64,000 nt of DNA. It comes from Clostridia bacterium. GTDB lineage: Bacteria; Bacillota; Clostridia; TANB77; CAG-508. The notes below the pieces were generated by a model. That model searched no databases and was not told where the DNA came from. It saw only the letters and a program-made list of their open reading frames with translations. This document shows positions 17,724 through 25,404 of the stretch, one piece after another. The position numbers were made by a program, and so were the translations under genes. The stretch lies in assembly GCA_017404545.1 (NCBI GenBank), contig JAFRCC010000018.1:434001-498000 (forward strand). Reading direction: 5' to 3'. The stretch's first letter is position 1, and each line of letters starts with the position of its first letter.

Positions 17724-17769
17724 AAAAATACCAGCTTTACTATCTTAGTATAGCTGGTAATTTTTTTTA
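17721..17769. terminator. Bidirectional terminator between 17325 gene and lactate dehydrogenase
   Basis: TACCAGCT-T-TACTA (17729-17742) pairs with TAGTA-T-AGCTGGTA (17746-17759), a 14-base stem with one mismatch. It is flanked by an A-run on the left and a T-run on the right. It serves both convergent genes. Confidence 0.92.
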
Positions 17770-17776
17770 TGGTATG

Positions 17777-18766
17777 TTATTTTACTTCATTTACACATTC
17801 GCCTTTTTCAAATATATCTTTAACATTTTGACAAGTGTCGCTTGCAATTTTATGTAGAGCTTCTGATGTAAAAAATGCTTGGTGAGATGTTATTGTTACA
17901 TTAGGCATCGATATTAATAATGATAGATTTCTATCCCTTTTGTATGAGCCAGACAAGTCTTGCAAGAAATATTCTTCTTCATTCTCGTATACATCAAGTC
18001 CAACTCCGCCAATTCTTTCTTCGAACATTGCATCTATTAAATCATCTGTTTTTATTAACTTTCCTCTACTAGAATTAATAATTATAACGCCATCTTTCAT
18101 CTTAGATAAAGTTTGCTTATTAATTATATATTCAGTTTCTGGTGTTAAAGGACAATGTAAAGAAATTATATCTGAGCTCTCGCACAATTCATCCAAAGAA
18201 ACATATTTAAAGCCAAGCTCCTCAGCAGCTTTATCGTCGTGATATACATCGTATGCAATTACATTTGTTCCAAAGCCTTTCATAATTTGTATGAATACTT
18301 TTCCTATTTTTCCAGTACCAATTACACCTACAGTTTTACCATGAACATCAAACCCTAATAATCCATCAATATCGAAATTATATTTTTTAACACGTTGATA
18401 CGATTTGTATATTTTTCTGTTGATATTTAATAGTAGTGCAGTTGCGTGCTCCGCAACAGCATATGGAGAATATGCTGGAACCCTAACTGCTTTTAAATTT
18501 CCTAGATTTCCTAAATCAACATTATTAAAACCTGCGCATCTAAGGGCAATTAACTTTACTCCATATTCATTTAATTTATCAAGAACTGGCTTGTCAGCTC
18601 TATCATTTACAAATATACAAACTGCATCATAACCCTTTGCTAAATGTACCGTTTCAATATTTAACTTTGACTCATAGTACGTTATCTCATAACCATAGTT
18701 TTTATTATACTCATTAAATAATTTTTTATCATAATCCTTTGTGTCAAAAAAAGCTATTTTTATCAT
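17777..18766 (-). CDS. ldhA: D-lactate dehydrogenase (2-hydroxyacid dehydrogenase family)
   Basis: 329-residue cytosolic NAD-dependent enzyme expected to reduce pyruvate to D-lactate and so regenerate NAD+ in fermentation. The Rossmann motif GVIGTGKIGK lies at about 147-156. The catalytic residues fall in RCAGFNNVDL (Arg after a Cys-Ala-Gly context), VGLDVYENE (Glu) and TSHQAFFT (His about 295). The H-Q-A-F-F-T pattern is typical of D-LDH, rather than the HIA of other 2-hydroxyacid dehydrogenases. Monocistronic; it ends in a bidirectional terminator. Confidence 0.9.
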   Translation of the reverse strand: MIKIAFFDTKDYDKKLFNEYNKNYGYEITYYESKLNIETVHLAKGYDAVCIFVNDRADKPVLDKLNEYGVKLIALRCAGFNNVDLGNLGNLKAVRVPAYSPYAVAEHATALLLNINRKIYKSYQRVKKYNFDIDGLLGFDVHGKTVGVIGTGKIGKVFIQIMKGFGTNVIAYDVYHDDKAAEELGFKYVSLDELCESSDIISLHCPLTPETEYIINKQTLSKMKDGVIIINSSRGKLIKTDDLIDAMFEERIGGVGLDVYENEEEYFLQDLSGSYKRDRNLSLLISMPNVTITSHQAFFTSEALHKIASDTCQNVKDIFEKGECVNEVK

Positions 18767-18848
18767 GGCAATTCAACTCCTTTCATTTGTGCCAAAACAC
18801 ACATATATGCCATTTTTCCATTATAACACAATTTGCAAACAATCACAA

Positions 18849-19050
18849 GAATAACTGTGGACTTTTTGTTATGTCAGACTATTTTATTCACTGCCAAACC
18901 CACTCCCGTTCCTTTGTATGCATTATCCGTAATTCGTTTCACTCAAGCGACTAATGTATGTTCGCGCACGAAAAATTGCTATGCAATTTCTTATGCAATG
19001 TTGGCAAAGTTTTTATATAATAGGAATTCCATGAAAATTTCCTATTATGC
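18849..19050 (-). repeat. Terminator-abutting repeat, copy B
   Basis: Second copy of the family, occupying most of the 323-base gap between the lactate dehydrogenase start and the zinc-ribbon gene end. It shares with copy C the left block ACTGTGGACTTTTT...ATGTCAG...CCCACTCCCGTT. It shares with both copies GCGCgC...AAATT...GCAATGTT-GCAAAG. It ends in a hairpin (19017-19028 with 19037-19048) touching the terminator of the gene at 19090. It is more diverged than A and C. No gene is seen in the gap. Confidence 0.75.
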
Positions 19051-19080
19051 AAAAAAAGAAAATACCTTAAGTATTTCCTT
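19050..19080 (-). terminator. Terminator of the DUF4190-like gene
   Basis: On the minus strand GGAAATAC-TTAA-GGTATTTTC forms a short hairpin followed by seven T residues. Repeat copy B starts directly after the U-tract. Confidence 0.75.
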
Positions 19081-19089
19081 TTTTATTAA

Positions 19090-19506
19090 CTAAATTAAGT
19101 TAAAGACATTTACCAATATAGCACCTACGATGTCTATAATTCCCATTACTAAAGCCGTAATTGCAAGACCTGTTCCTTTTTCTTTTGGAAATGTTTTTAT
19201 ATGAATTAGTGCTGCTGCACCTAAAGATATTGAAACAATACCAAGTGGAATTCCTAAAATAAAGAATCCAATTATAGAGCATACAAATCCACCAATAGCT
19301 ATACCACTTGTTTTTCCTGCATATTCACTATTGTTTGTGGTGTTTGGCTGCGTATAGTTGGTATTATTTGTATTATTAGTTGTTACATTATCTTGAGTTG
19401 TTGCTCTAGGTTGATTTTCCACCGAATCTGCAACTGCTCCACATTTCTGACAAAAATTGTCTCCATCTTCTAATCTATTTCCACAATATTTACATGTTTT
19501 ACTCAT
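19090..19506 (-). CDS. Zinc-ribbon, two-TM protein (DUF4190-like)
   Basis: 138-residue protein. An N-terminal zinc ribbon (CKYCG...CQKCG, residues 6-24) is followed by an Asn/Thr-rich linker with repeated TTNNTNNTN. A Gly-rich membrane region has two helices (about 70-95 and 110-135; GIAIGGFVCSIIGFFILGIP). This is the zinc-ribbon plus DUF4190 arrangement seen in many Bacillota; the function is unknown. It follows another zinc-ribbon gene by 17 bases, so the two are probably one operon. Confidence 0.78.
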   Translation of the reverse strand: MSKTCKYCGNRLEDGDNFCQKCGAVADSVENQPRATTQDNVTTNNTNNTNYTQPNTTNNSEYAGKTSGIAIGGFVCSIIGFFILGIPLGIVSISLGAAALIHIKTFPKEKGTGLAITALVMGIIDIVGAILVNVFNLI

Positions 19507-19523
19507 ATTTACCTCTCTCTCTT

Positions 19524-19922
19524 TTACTTCTCATTTCTTATTGATAAAATTCTTATTTTATTTGTAATTAATCCCATTTTTAATCCAATTTCTACATAAA
19601 CAGCTGTACAATCTGATGGAATTTCAATATTTGTTTTTTCTGTTGCCGACCACATATCAAAAATAACTTCATGATTTCCTGGTGTAACATTTATTTCTGC
19701 CGTACCATCGCTCTTTAAGGAAGCTGCTAAATTACCATCAACATGAACTTTTGTTGAGACTGCAGCACCATAAAGGCTCTTCTTTCTATGTACAATAAGT
19801 TTTACCAATTTATCCTTATTTGCTTCTACATCATTTCTATTATCTTTCTCAATCCTATGTCCGCAATTTGGGCAAAATACAGTATTTTCTGTTATTTCCT
19901 TACCACAATTTCCACAAAACAA
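19524..19922 (-). CDS. Zinc-ribbon protein with C-terminal beta domain
   Basis: 132-residue protein with an N-terminal zinc ribbon (CGNCG...CPNCG, residues 3-21). A PEGA-like beta domain follows: KVHVDGNLAASLKSDGTAEI, then a VTPGNHEVIF turn. No TM segment is present. It is the first gene of a pair with the zinc-ribbon membrane protein. The role is unknown; similar proteins are often encoded beside membrane zinc-ribbon proteins. Confidence 0.72.
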   Translation of the reverse strand: MFCGNCGKEITENTVFCPNCGHRIEKDNRNDVEANKDKLVKLIVHRKKSLYGAAVSTKVHVDGNLAASLKSDGTAEINVTPGNHEVIFDMWSATEKTNIEIPSDCTAVYVEIGLKMGLITNKIRILSIRNEK

Positions 19923-20015
19923 AACTATCCCCTCCTAACATTCACGTATTTCAATGCAACCATATTTATTTTTGCATACTTTTGTAATTAATTCAATAGC
20001 AATAATTACAAAATT

Positions 20016-20276
20016 TTATATAAAAACCTTTAGTACAATTACTAAAATAAAGCCTGGAATTCCAAGGACTCCCGTTGTTAAAATAGTTGCCCAATTTAAT
20101 CCTATATGAAAATTGAAACTATTGCCTACTGCATTAATTACAAATATTACTAAAGCGCCTATTATAGAATTAATTACAATTTTTATAATTTTTTTTACTG
20201 GAGAAATAGAAGCCCTGCCAATAATTATCATAAAAATAATACAAAAAATATACACGAAAAAAGAATAATTTTCCAC
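20016..20276 (-). CDS. bofA: BofA-family membrane protein (pro-sigma-K processing inhibitor)
   Basis: 86-residue integral membrane protein with about three hydrophobic segments and the family-typical end LNWATILTTGVLGIPGFILV. In Bacillus BofA restrains the SpoIVFB protease that activates sigma-K in sporulation. The start is GTG at 20276, chosen by the AAGGAG site eight bases upstream. A yaaL-like DUF2508 gene lies nearby on the same strand, as in the Bacillus yaaL-bofA order, with an FAD enzyme gene inserted between. Confidence 0.85.
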   Translation of the reverse strand: MENYSFFVYIFCIIFMIIIGRASISPVKKIIKIVINSIIGALVIFVINAVGNSFNFHIGLNWATILTTGVLGIPGFILVIVLKVFI

Positions 20277-20332
20277 AATCTCACTCCTTTATACCATTTG
20301 TATGAACTACATGGACAAATTATTCTTTAAAA

Positions 20333-21889
20333 CTATTCATTCTCAAGCACAGCAATTGCACATTTTATGCCATCAACGGCTGCAGACATTATTCCCCCTG
20401 CATATCCTGCTCCTTCACCGCAAGGATATATGCCCTTTATATTAGATTGTTTACTTTCATCTCTGATTATTTGAACTGGAGACGAACTTCTAGTTTCTAC
20501 TCCTGTTAAAATGCTATCTGGATTATCAAAGCCTTTTAACAATTTCCCAAAATATGAAATTCCTTCAACCAATGTTTTTGAAACAAAATTAGGAAATATA
20601 TCGTTTAAATTTGATAAAGTTACTCCTGGTCTATACGATGGTTTTATTTCTCCAACTTGCTTTGATTTAACATTATTTTTAAAATCTTCAAAACGCTGTA
20701 TTGGTGCATAGTAATTGCCTCCTCCTAATTTAAAAGCTTCTTCTTCCAATTTTTTCTGAAAATAAATTCCAGCCAGAGGAGAATTCCCTTCAAAATCATC
20801 TGGTGTTATATTTACAAGCACAGCACTATTTGAATTTTCTCCGTCTCTGGCGAACTTACTCATTCCATTTGTAACAATTGTATTCGGCTCGCTTGATGAT
20901 GCCATTACAACACCTCCTGGACACATACAAAAAGTGTAGCAAGATCTTACCTCTCCATGATATGCAAATTTATACTCTGCTGGTGGTAATTTTAATTTTG
21001 TTTGATTTCCGTATTGAGATTTATTTATCATACTTTGCTTGTGTTCAATTCTAACTCCAACTGAAAAATTTTTTCTTTCCATTTGAATTCCCTTTTCGTA
21101 TAATTTTTCAAATGTATCTCTTGCACTATGGCCAATTGCCAAAATTACAGAATCTGTTTCAAGAGCTCTTCCACTACTGCATAATACCGATTGTACTTTT
21201 TTTTCTGCAATTTTAAAATCTACAACTTTCTCGTTAAATAAAAAAGTTCCCCCAAGTTCAATTATTTTATTACGCATATTTCTAACAATGTTTATTAGGT
21301 TGTCTGTTCCAATATGAGGCTTATTTATATATAAAATCTGCTCTGGCGCTCCAAAATTATAGAATTCTTGCGATACAATTTTACATAATTGATTATGAAT
21401 ACCACTTGTTAATTTTCCATCTGAAAATGTTCCTGCCCCACCTTCACCAAATTGTACATTTGATTGATATCTTAACTTTCCTGTTGCTAGAAATTCTTCA
21501 ACATCCTTTTGTCTTTCATCTACAGTTTTACCTTGCTCAATAACAATTGGCTTTACACCATTTTTTGCGAGTATTAATGCTGCAAATAAACCAGCTGGGC
21601 CAGCGCCAACAATAATTGGTCTTTTTGAACTACGCCTTCTTACATTTATTTGAAGTTTAGGGCTTCCTATAACTTCCTCCGCTCCCTTTATTTTACTCTC
21701 ATTCTCACACTCTACTTCAACAGCATAGTTATAAAATATATCTGCTTTATTTCGTGCATCAATCGATTTTTTTACTATTCTTTTTTTAGTAACGCTGGTT
21801 TTTTTTATTCCATATTTTTTGTATATAAAATCAAATAACTCATCCTTGCTGTAATCAGCCCTTACCTTAATATTACTAATTCTTATCAT
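20333..21889 (-). CDS. FAD-dependent dehydrogenase (COG2509 type)
   Basis: 518-residue cytosolic flavoprotein. A short N-terminal domain (about 1-88) precedes the FAD-binding Rossmann motif IIVGAGPAGLFAA (about 92-104). Later motifs are GGAGTFSDGKL, a CMCPGG segment (about 324) and the C-terminal GEGAGYAGGIMSAAVDG that closes the FAD site. The order matches the uncharacterised COG2509 dehydrogenases; no substrate is known. It lies between the DUF2508 gene and bofA on the same strand. Confidence 0.85.
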   Translation of the reverse strand: MIRISNIKVRADYSKDELFDFIYKKYGIKKTSVTKKRIVKKSIDARNKADIFYNYAVEVECENESKIKGAEEVIGSPKLQINVRRRSSKRPIIVGAGPAGLFAALILAKNGVKPIVIEQGKTVDERQKDVEEFLATGKLRYQSNVQFGEGGAGTFSDGKLTSGIHNQLCKIVSQEFYNFGAPEQILYINKPHIGTDNLINIVRNMRNKIIELGGTFLFNEKVVDFKIAEKKVQSVLCSSGRALETDSVILAIGHSARDTFEKLYEKGIQMERKNFSVGVRIEHKQSMINKSQYGNQTKLKLPPAEYKFAYHGEVRSCYTFCMCPGGVVMASSSEPNTIVTNGMSKFARDGENSNSAVLVNITPDDFEGNSPLAGIYFQKKLEEEAFKLGGGNYYAPIQRFEDFKNNVKSKQVGEIKPSYRPGVTLSNLNDIFPNFVSKTLVEGISYFGKLLKGFDNPDSILTGVETRSSSPVQIIRDESKQSNIKGIYPCGEGAGYAGGIMSAAVDGIKCAIAVLENE

Positions 21890-22053
21890 AATTATTTCCT
21901 TATTAATTTTTTGACTAATTATATTATAATTTTACATAAATTTCAATGCTACAATTATTATATCTGGACTAATTGTTATAGTTTATCACTTTTTATTTAA
22001 TACAAACAACAACCCCTTCTACGGTTTTTATTATTATCATAACTATTAGATTA

Positions 22054-22320
22054 TTATGTATTTCTTGGATTTACTTGCTCTCCCATGTCAACAGTTATAC
22101 CCATTATTTTAGCTCTTCCTATTAGATAATCAAGTCTTGCTTGCTCTGCTTTCATTTTATATAAAAAGTAATCAATAAGTTTTCCCTCCGCTAATTCATA
22201 ATTTATATTTGCTTCATTTATAACCTTTTTAGTTTGCAATATTGTATCCATAAGCTCCTGGTTTTTTTCAATCTCAGATTTTTCCTCAATTTCAAACTCT
22301 TTTTCGTACTTACAAGCCAT
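22054..22320 (-). CDS. yaaL: DUF2508 (YaaL-like) protein
   Basis: 88-residue helical, charged protein with the family segment LIDYFLYKMKAEQARLDYLI. DUF2508/YaaL proteins are small, of unknown function, and often encoded next to bofA, as here with one gene between. The start at 22320 has a GGGGAGG site. The name is by family and position, not proven orthology. Confidence 0.8.
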   Translation of the reverse strand: MACKYEKEFEIEEKSEIEKNQELMDTILQTKKVINEANINYELAEGKLIDYFLYKMKAEQARLDYLIGRAKIMGITVDMGEQVNPRNT

Positions 22321-22516
22321 ATAGCATGTCCTCCCCCCATAACTAATATATTACATTTTATTCAGATAAAGAAAAAATATTACCATATTTTATGTAATAT
22401 TTTTTCGTATTTATTACAATTAGGTTACATTTTTATTACACTTTGCAATAAAGCTTTTATTTCTTTTTTTTTTTATTTATAATTATTGTGATTAAAATAT
22501 TTAAGGAGGAAATCAA

Positions 22517-24010
22517 ATGAAAAAATTATTAAAAATTAGCTTTATGGCTAGTATATTTATGTTTATATTAGCTATAAAAAGTAATGCAGCAACCGTAAAC
22601 TACGGTGAATTACAAGCAAACGGTTCAATGGATGTTACAGTAACATTACAAAACAATCCAACTGAAAATGCGGAATTCTTAAAAACGATTCATGATGATG
22701 GTTGGGATATAACAGGAACAACAATGACAAAAACTATAGGAGATGCAAAAACAAAACCATATTTTAAATTCTACACATATACAATTGGCGACAATAGCGA
22801 AGATATATCTATTGCCACACCATTTACTATGAAAGTAAATGATAAGTATACTTTTGGATCAAATATTGAAATTTCATCTGACAATGAAGCTGTAGTGAAA
22901 AAAACAAATACAAATGAAATTACAGCTTTAGCTAAGGGAGAAGCAACTATAACTTTTAGACCTACATCATCTAGCTCTAACGCATCATATAATTGGGTTG
23001 TCACAGTAACCGATTCTAGTGATTCATCAACACCTACTGATTCAACAACACCTACTGATTCAACAAATCCTACTGATTCATCAACACCTAGTGATTCAGC
23101 AACTCCATCATCTGGTGATTATACAGCCAAGTATGAAGATGGAAAACTTATTATATCTGGTTTAAAAGATGGTGAATATCGTTATTATGTTGATACCAAC
23201 AGTACTACTACAGATGATTTATCATCAACAACAGTACTAAAGAAAGATGCTAATAACTATGTATCTGAAGGTTTACTTGATCAAATAGCTCTTAATCAAG
23301 AAATTTATGCCCATGTATATGCAGCTGATGGTTCTATAGCCAAAAATAAAGTTGCTGATATAAAGATAACAAAACCAACCTTTGATATTGGCAACTATTT
23401 TACTGATTACGCAGACGCTACACATAATTTGTGTCTTTTTAAATTTAATCTTCCATATAGATTAAAAAAATCAGATACTATAAGAAAAATACATTATAAA
23501 ATTGGTAGAATAACTGATAATTCTATATTATTAAGTATAAAAAATAATGAAAAAGGTAGCTTAGCCAAATTAATGGAATTTGCCCAAAACGATAATTCAG
23601 CAGTATACAGTGAAACGCTTGAATCTAACGAATTTGATGGATATTCAGGAAAAATTAATCTTACAGGTCAACAATTAGTAGATGAAGCCTATTATTATCT
23701 ATATGCAGAGCTTGATACAGAAAACGGAAAATACATTCCACTTTCTAGTGTCTCACTAGCCAAATGTTCTGTATATCCAACTATAGATTATAGCTGGTAC
23801 ATGTTCTTCTATGGAAGTAGCAAATTCAATTTTGATGGAATATCAGATTCTGAGGGCAATGGCGAAAATCAAGGAGACGAAAAAAAGAACGAGGCTAATT
23901 CTAATTTAGCCAAAGCAGGAGAAAGCCACATTATCTTAGCTGTATTAGTGGTAGGAACTATTTTTGCAGTTGTAATATATAGAAAAAATAAATCAACAAA
24001 AATAAAATAA
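22517..24010 (+). CDS. Secreted surface protein with Ig-like domain, TPTDS repeats and C-terminal anchor
   Basis: 497-residue exported protein. Signal peptide about 1-25 (IKSNAATVNYG). A first domain is followed by a BIG2-like segment (about 105-165; SSDNEAVVKKTNTNEITALAKGEA). Next are five six-residue STPTD-type repeats (about 169-198), further beta-rich sequence, and an acidic linker. The end is LAKAGES, a TM helix and a Lys/Arg tail. That end has the layout of a sortase signal, but LAKAG departs from LPxTG, so processing by sortase is uncertain. It has a strong AAGGAGG site and its own terminator. Confidence 0.82.
   Translation: MKKLLKISFMASIFMFILAIKSNAATVNYGELQANGSMDVTVTLQNNPTENAEFLKTIHDDGWDITGTTMTKTIGDAKTKPYFKFYTYTIGDNSEDISIATPFTMKVNDKYTFGSNIEISSDNEAVVKKTNTNEITALAKGEATITFRPTSSSSNASYNWVVTVTDSSDSSTPTDSTTPTDSTNPTDSSTPSDSATPSSGDYTAKYEDGKLIISGLKDGEYRYYVDTNSTTTDDLSSTTVLKKDANNYVSEGLLDQIALNQEIYAHVYAADGSIAKNKVADIKITKPTFDIGNYFTDYADATHNLCLFKFNLPYRLKKSDTIRKIHYKIGRITDNSILLSIKNNEKGSLAKLMEFAQNDNSAVYSETLESNEFDGYSGKINLTGQQLVDEAYYYLYAELDTENGKYIPLSSVSLAKCSVYPTIDYSWYMFFYGSSKFNFDGISDSEGNGENQGDEKKNEANSNLAKAGESHIILAVLVVGTIFAVVIYRKNKSTKIK
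23021..23110 (+). repeat. Tandem 18-base coding repeat (five units)
   Basis: Five successive 18-base units of the form GATTCAwCAACACCTACT encode the Asp-Ser-x-x-Pro-Thr linker of the surface protein. The last units are more diverged. Such repeats can gain or lose copies by slippage without shifting the frame. Confidence 0.9.
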
Positions 24011-24040
24011 AAAAAAGCTTCATTTTGAAGCTTTTTTTTT
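24011..24040. terminator. Bidirectional terminator between surface protein and cyclophilin genes
   Basis: AAAAAAGCTTCA (24011-24022) pairs with TGAAGCTTTTTT (24026-24037), a 12-base perfect stem with a three-base loop. T-runs occur on both strands, ending both convergent units. Confidence 0.92.
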
Positions 24041-24587
24041 ATAATTTATTTGGCTCAGCATATGTTGCACCAAAAGTTTCGACTGTAACTACTTTCATTT
24101 TTGGTGGATTTACCGGTCTATCTGCATTTTCTGCTCTGCTGTTTCTAGTTATAACTTCCGAGTTTACAATTCTATCTACAACGTTCATTCCTTCTTTTAC
24201 TTCTCCAAAAGCTGCATATTTTCCATCTAGGAACTCTGAATCTGTTGTTACGATAAAGAATTGAGATCCTGCACTATTTCTCATCATACTTCTTGCCATT
24301 GATATAACTCCTCTTTTATGAGAAATAGTATTTGTTTTAACATTATTTTCTCTAAATTCTCCAAGTATTCCATATCCAGGTCCTCCCATACCTGTGCCTT
24401 CTGGGTCACCACCTTGTGCCATAAATCCTGGTATTGTTCTGTGGAATATTAAACCATCGTAGAATTTTTTGTTAATTAATGAAACAAAATTATTAACTGT
24501 CTCTGGAGCCATATCAGGATATAGCTCTACCTTAATAATTCCCCCATCTTCCATTTCTATTGTTACTATTGGATTTTGTTTTTTCAT
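24039..24587 (-). CDS. Cyclophilin-type peptidyl-prolyl isomerase
   Basis: 182-residue cytosolic cyclophilin that catalyses cis-trans isomerisation of Xaa-Pro bonds. The active-site segments are FHRTIPGFMAQGGDPEGTG (about 49-67) with Arg and Phe, and SMARSMMRNSAGSQFFI (about 94-110) with the Gln of the family. There is no signal peptide. It is the last gene of the TSCPD-mfd-methyltransferase operon; its ribosome binding site lies inside the end of the preceding gene. Confidence 0.95.
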   Translation of the reverse strand: MKKQNPIVTIEMEDGGIIKVELYPDMAPETVNNFVSLINKKFYDGLIFHRTIPGFMAQGGDPEGTGMGGPGYGILGEFRENNVKTNTISHKRGVISMARSMMRNSAGSQFFIVTTDSEFLDGKYAAFGEVKEGMNVVDRIVNSEVITRNSRAENADRPVNPPKMKVVTVETFGATYAEPNKL

Positions 24588-24588
24588 T

Positions 24589-25389
24589 TTATTCCTCCTT
24601 TTTTCCTATTTTACCTCTTACATATTCATATATCATAATTCCAGCTGCTACTGATGCATTTAAACTTTCTGTTTTTCCTAACATTGGAATTTTTACTTTA
24701 TTGTCTGCTGCATCTTGTATTGCTTTTGATACACCATTTGCTTCGTTTCCAATTACAATTACTTTTTTATTGTACTTGATATCATATACAGAATCTTCTG
24801 TATCTAGCGAAGTAACAACTACGCTAAAGCCATTATTTTTCATTTTTATTAAATCATCTAATAAATTTTCTGATTTAATAACATTCACCCTAAAAATTGC
24901 ACCCATCGTAGAGCGTACAACTTTAGAATTAAAACAATCGGCTGTTTCATTAGATACTACAAGTTGTTTCAAATTTGCACTATCTACTGTTCTTAAAATC
25001 GTGCCTAAATTTCCTGGGTCCTGAATTCCATCTAAAACAACAATTATATCTTCATCATAATTTATTTTTGAGGTTTGGTCAGGTCTTTTAATAACAGCAA
25101 GTATTCCTTGTGGATTAGAAACATCAGTTATAGTTGCAAAAACCTTCCCTGTTACATATATGCAATTTAGTTTGGCAATTTCGTACATTAGCTTCTTATC
25201 AAAAATATTTTCTTGCATGCAATCTTCGCACACAACAACGCAATCAATATCAGCATTCTCTTGAATTGCCTCACCTACAAGTTTTATACCTTCAACAATA
25301 TATTTATTAAAAGTATCTCTATACTTTTTTTCTTTTAATTTCTTAATTTCTTTAATTAACTCATTATCCTTGCTTGTTATAACTTGCAT
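24589..25389 (-). CDS. SpoU/TrmH-family RNA 2'-O-methyltransferase
   Basis: 266-residue enzyme that methylates a ribose 2'-OH in rRNA or tRNA using SAM. An N-terminal L30e-like substrate-binding domain (1-100; YIVEGIKLVGEAI) precedes the knotted SPOUT domain. The three SPOUT motifs are VVLDGIQDPGNLGTILRT (about 109-126), VIGNEANGVS (about 210-219) and IPMLGKTESLNASVAAGI (about 232-249). The exact RNA target cannot be told. It lies 15 bases after mfd and 1 base before the cyclophilin gene. Confidence 0.93.
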   Translation of the reverse strand: MQVITSKDNELIKEIKKLKEKKYRDTFNKYIVEGIKLVGEAIQENADIDCVVVCEDCMQENIFDKKLMYEIAKLNCIYVTGKVFATITDVSNPQGILAVIKRPDQTSKINYDEDIIVVLDGIQDPGNLGTILRTVDSANLKQLVVSNETADCFNSKVVRSTMGAIFRVNVIKSENLLDDLIKMKNNGFSVVVTSLDTEDSVYDIKYNKKVIVIGNEANGVSKAIQDAADNKVKIPMLGKTESLNASVAAGIMIYEYVRGKIGKKEE

Positions 25390-25404
25390 TATTTTCCTCC
25401 TGAT

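Noticed and set aside
23021..23110. Candidate CRISPR-like repeat
   Set aside because: The 18-base units are contiguous, in frame and encode a Thr/Ser/Pro linker; there are no spacers.
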